From: CBDUQI01 sp965369325 | GTDB taxonomy: Bacteria; Pseudomonadota; Gammaproteobacteria; Steroidobacterales; JBCBZW01 | Length of the DNA: 15,362 nucleotides | NCBI GenBank assembly: GCA_965369325.1 | Contig: CBDUQI010000140.1 | Span: 1 to 15,362, forward strand | Reading direction: 5' to 3' | Notes under the pieces: generated by a model | Databases searched by the model: none | What the model was told of the DNA's origin: nothing | The model's input: the letters and a program-made list of their open reading frames with translations, nothing else | Shown here: in pieces, positions 15,356 through 15,362 of the stretch | Layout of the letters: each line of letters begins with the position of its first letter | Position numbering within the stretch: the stretch's first letter is position 1 | Translations under genes and position numbers: made by a program

Positions 15356-15362
15356 TCGGGTG

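Overview
The window carries most of a catabolic island for quaternary-ammonium osmolytes from an aerobic, GC-rich proteobacterium. A marine gammaproteobacterium is my inference: several genes resemble Pseudomonas-type carnitine genes, and one matches the marine DMSP lyase DddP. Genes are tightly packed. No tRNA, rRNA, insertion sequence, CRISPR array or long repeat was seen, and no gene-free stretch exceeds about 200 bases.

Region 1 (1-940): a GlxA/CdhR-type regulator on the minus strand, cut by the left edge of the window, is divergent from the main operon. The AT-rich spacer between them holds hexamers repeated at 21-22 bp and two interlocked palindromes, a good candidate control region.

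Region 2 (941-11335, plus strand): nine genes with gaps of about 42 bp or less, or small overlaps. In order: 3-dehydrocarnitine-cleaving BKACE enzyme (CdhC); a fused L-carnitine dehydrogenase/betainyl-CoA thioesterase; an acyl-CoA dehydrogenase; an NDP-forming acyl-CoA synthetase; a CaiD-like crotonase; a gamma-butyrobetaine 2-oxoglutarate dioxygenase; an unrecognised 158-residue protein; a DddP-like M24-fold protein; and an EamA/DMT transporter. CdhA, CdhC and CdhB activities together turn L-carnitine into glycine betaine and acetoacetate. Upstream of carnitine there are two possible entries from gamma-butyrobetaine: direct O2-dependent hydroxylation, or CoA activation, desaturation and hydration. 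The DddP-like protein adds a possible link to dimethylsulfoniopropionate, a sulfonium osmolyte.

Region 3 (11354-15355): three genes of less clear connection. A Cys/Met-metabolism PLP enzyme (minus) converges on the transporter gene. It is divergent from a Rieske oxygenase alpha subunit (plus), which in turn converges on an AMP-forming acyl-CoA ligase (minus). The ligase could serve the same betaine substrates, but it could equally be a general fatty-acid ligase.

The points most worth a second look are the DddP homologue inside a carnitine operon, the duplicated entry routes, the unknown protein between the dioxygenase and dddP, and the repeat-rich divergent promoter.
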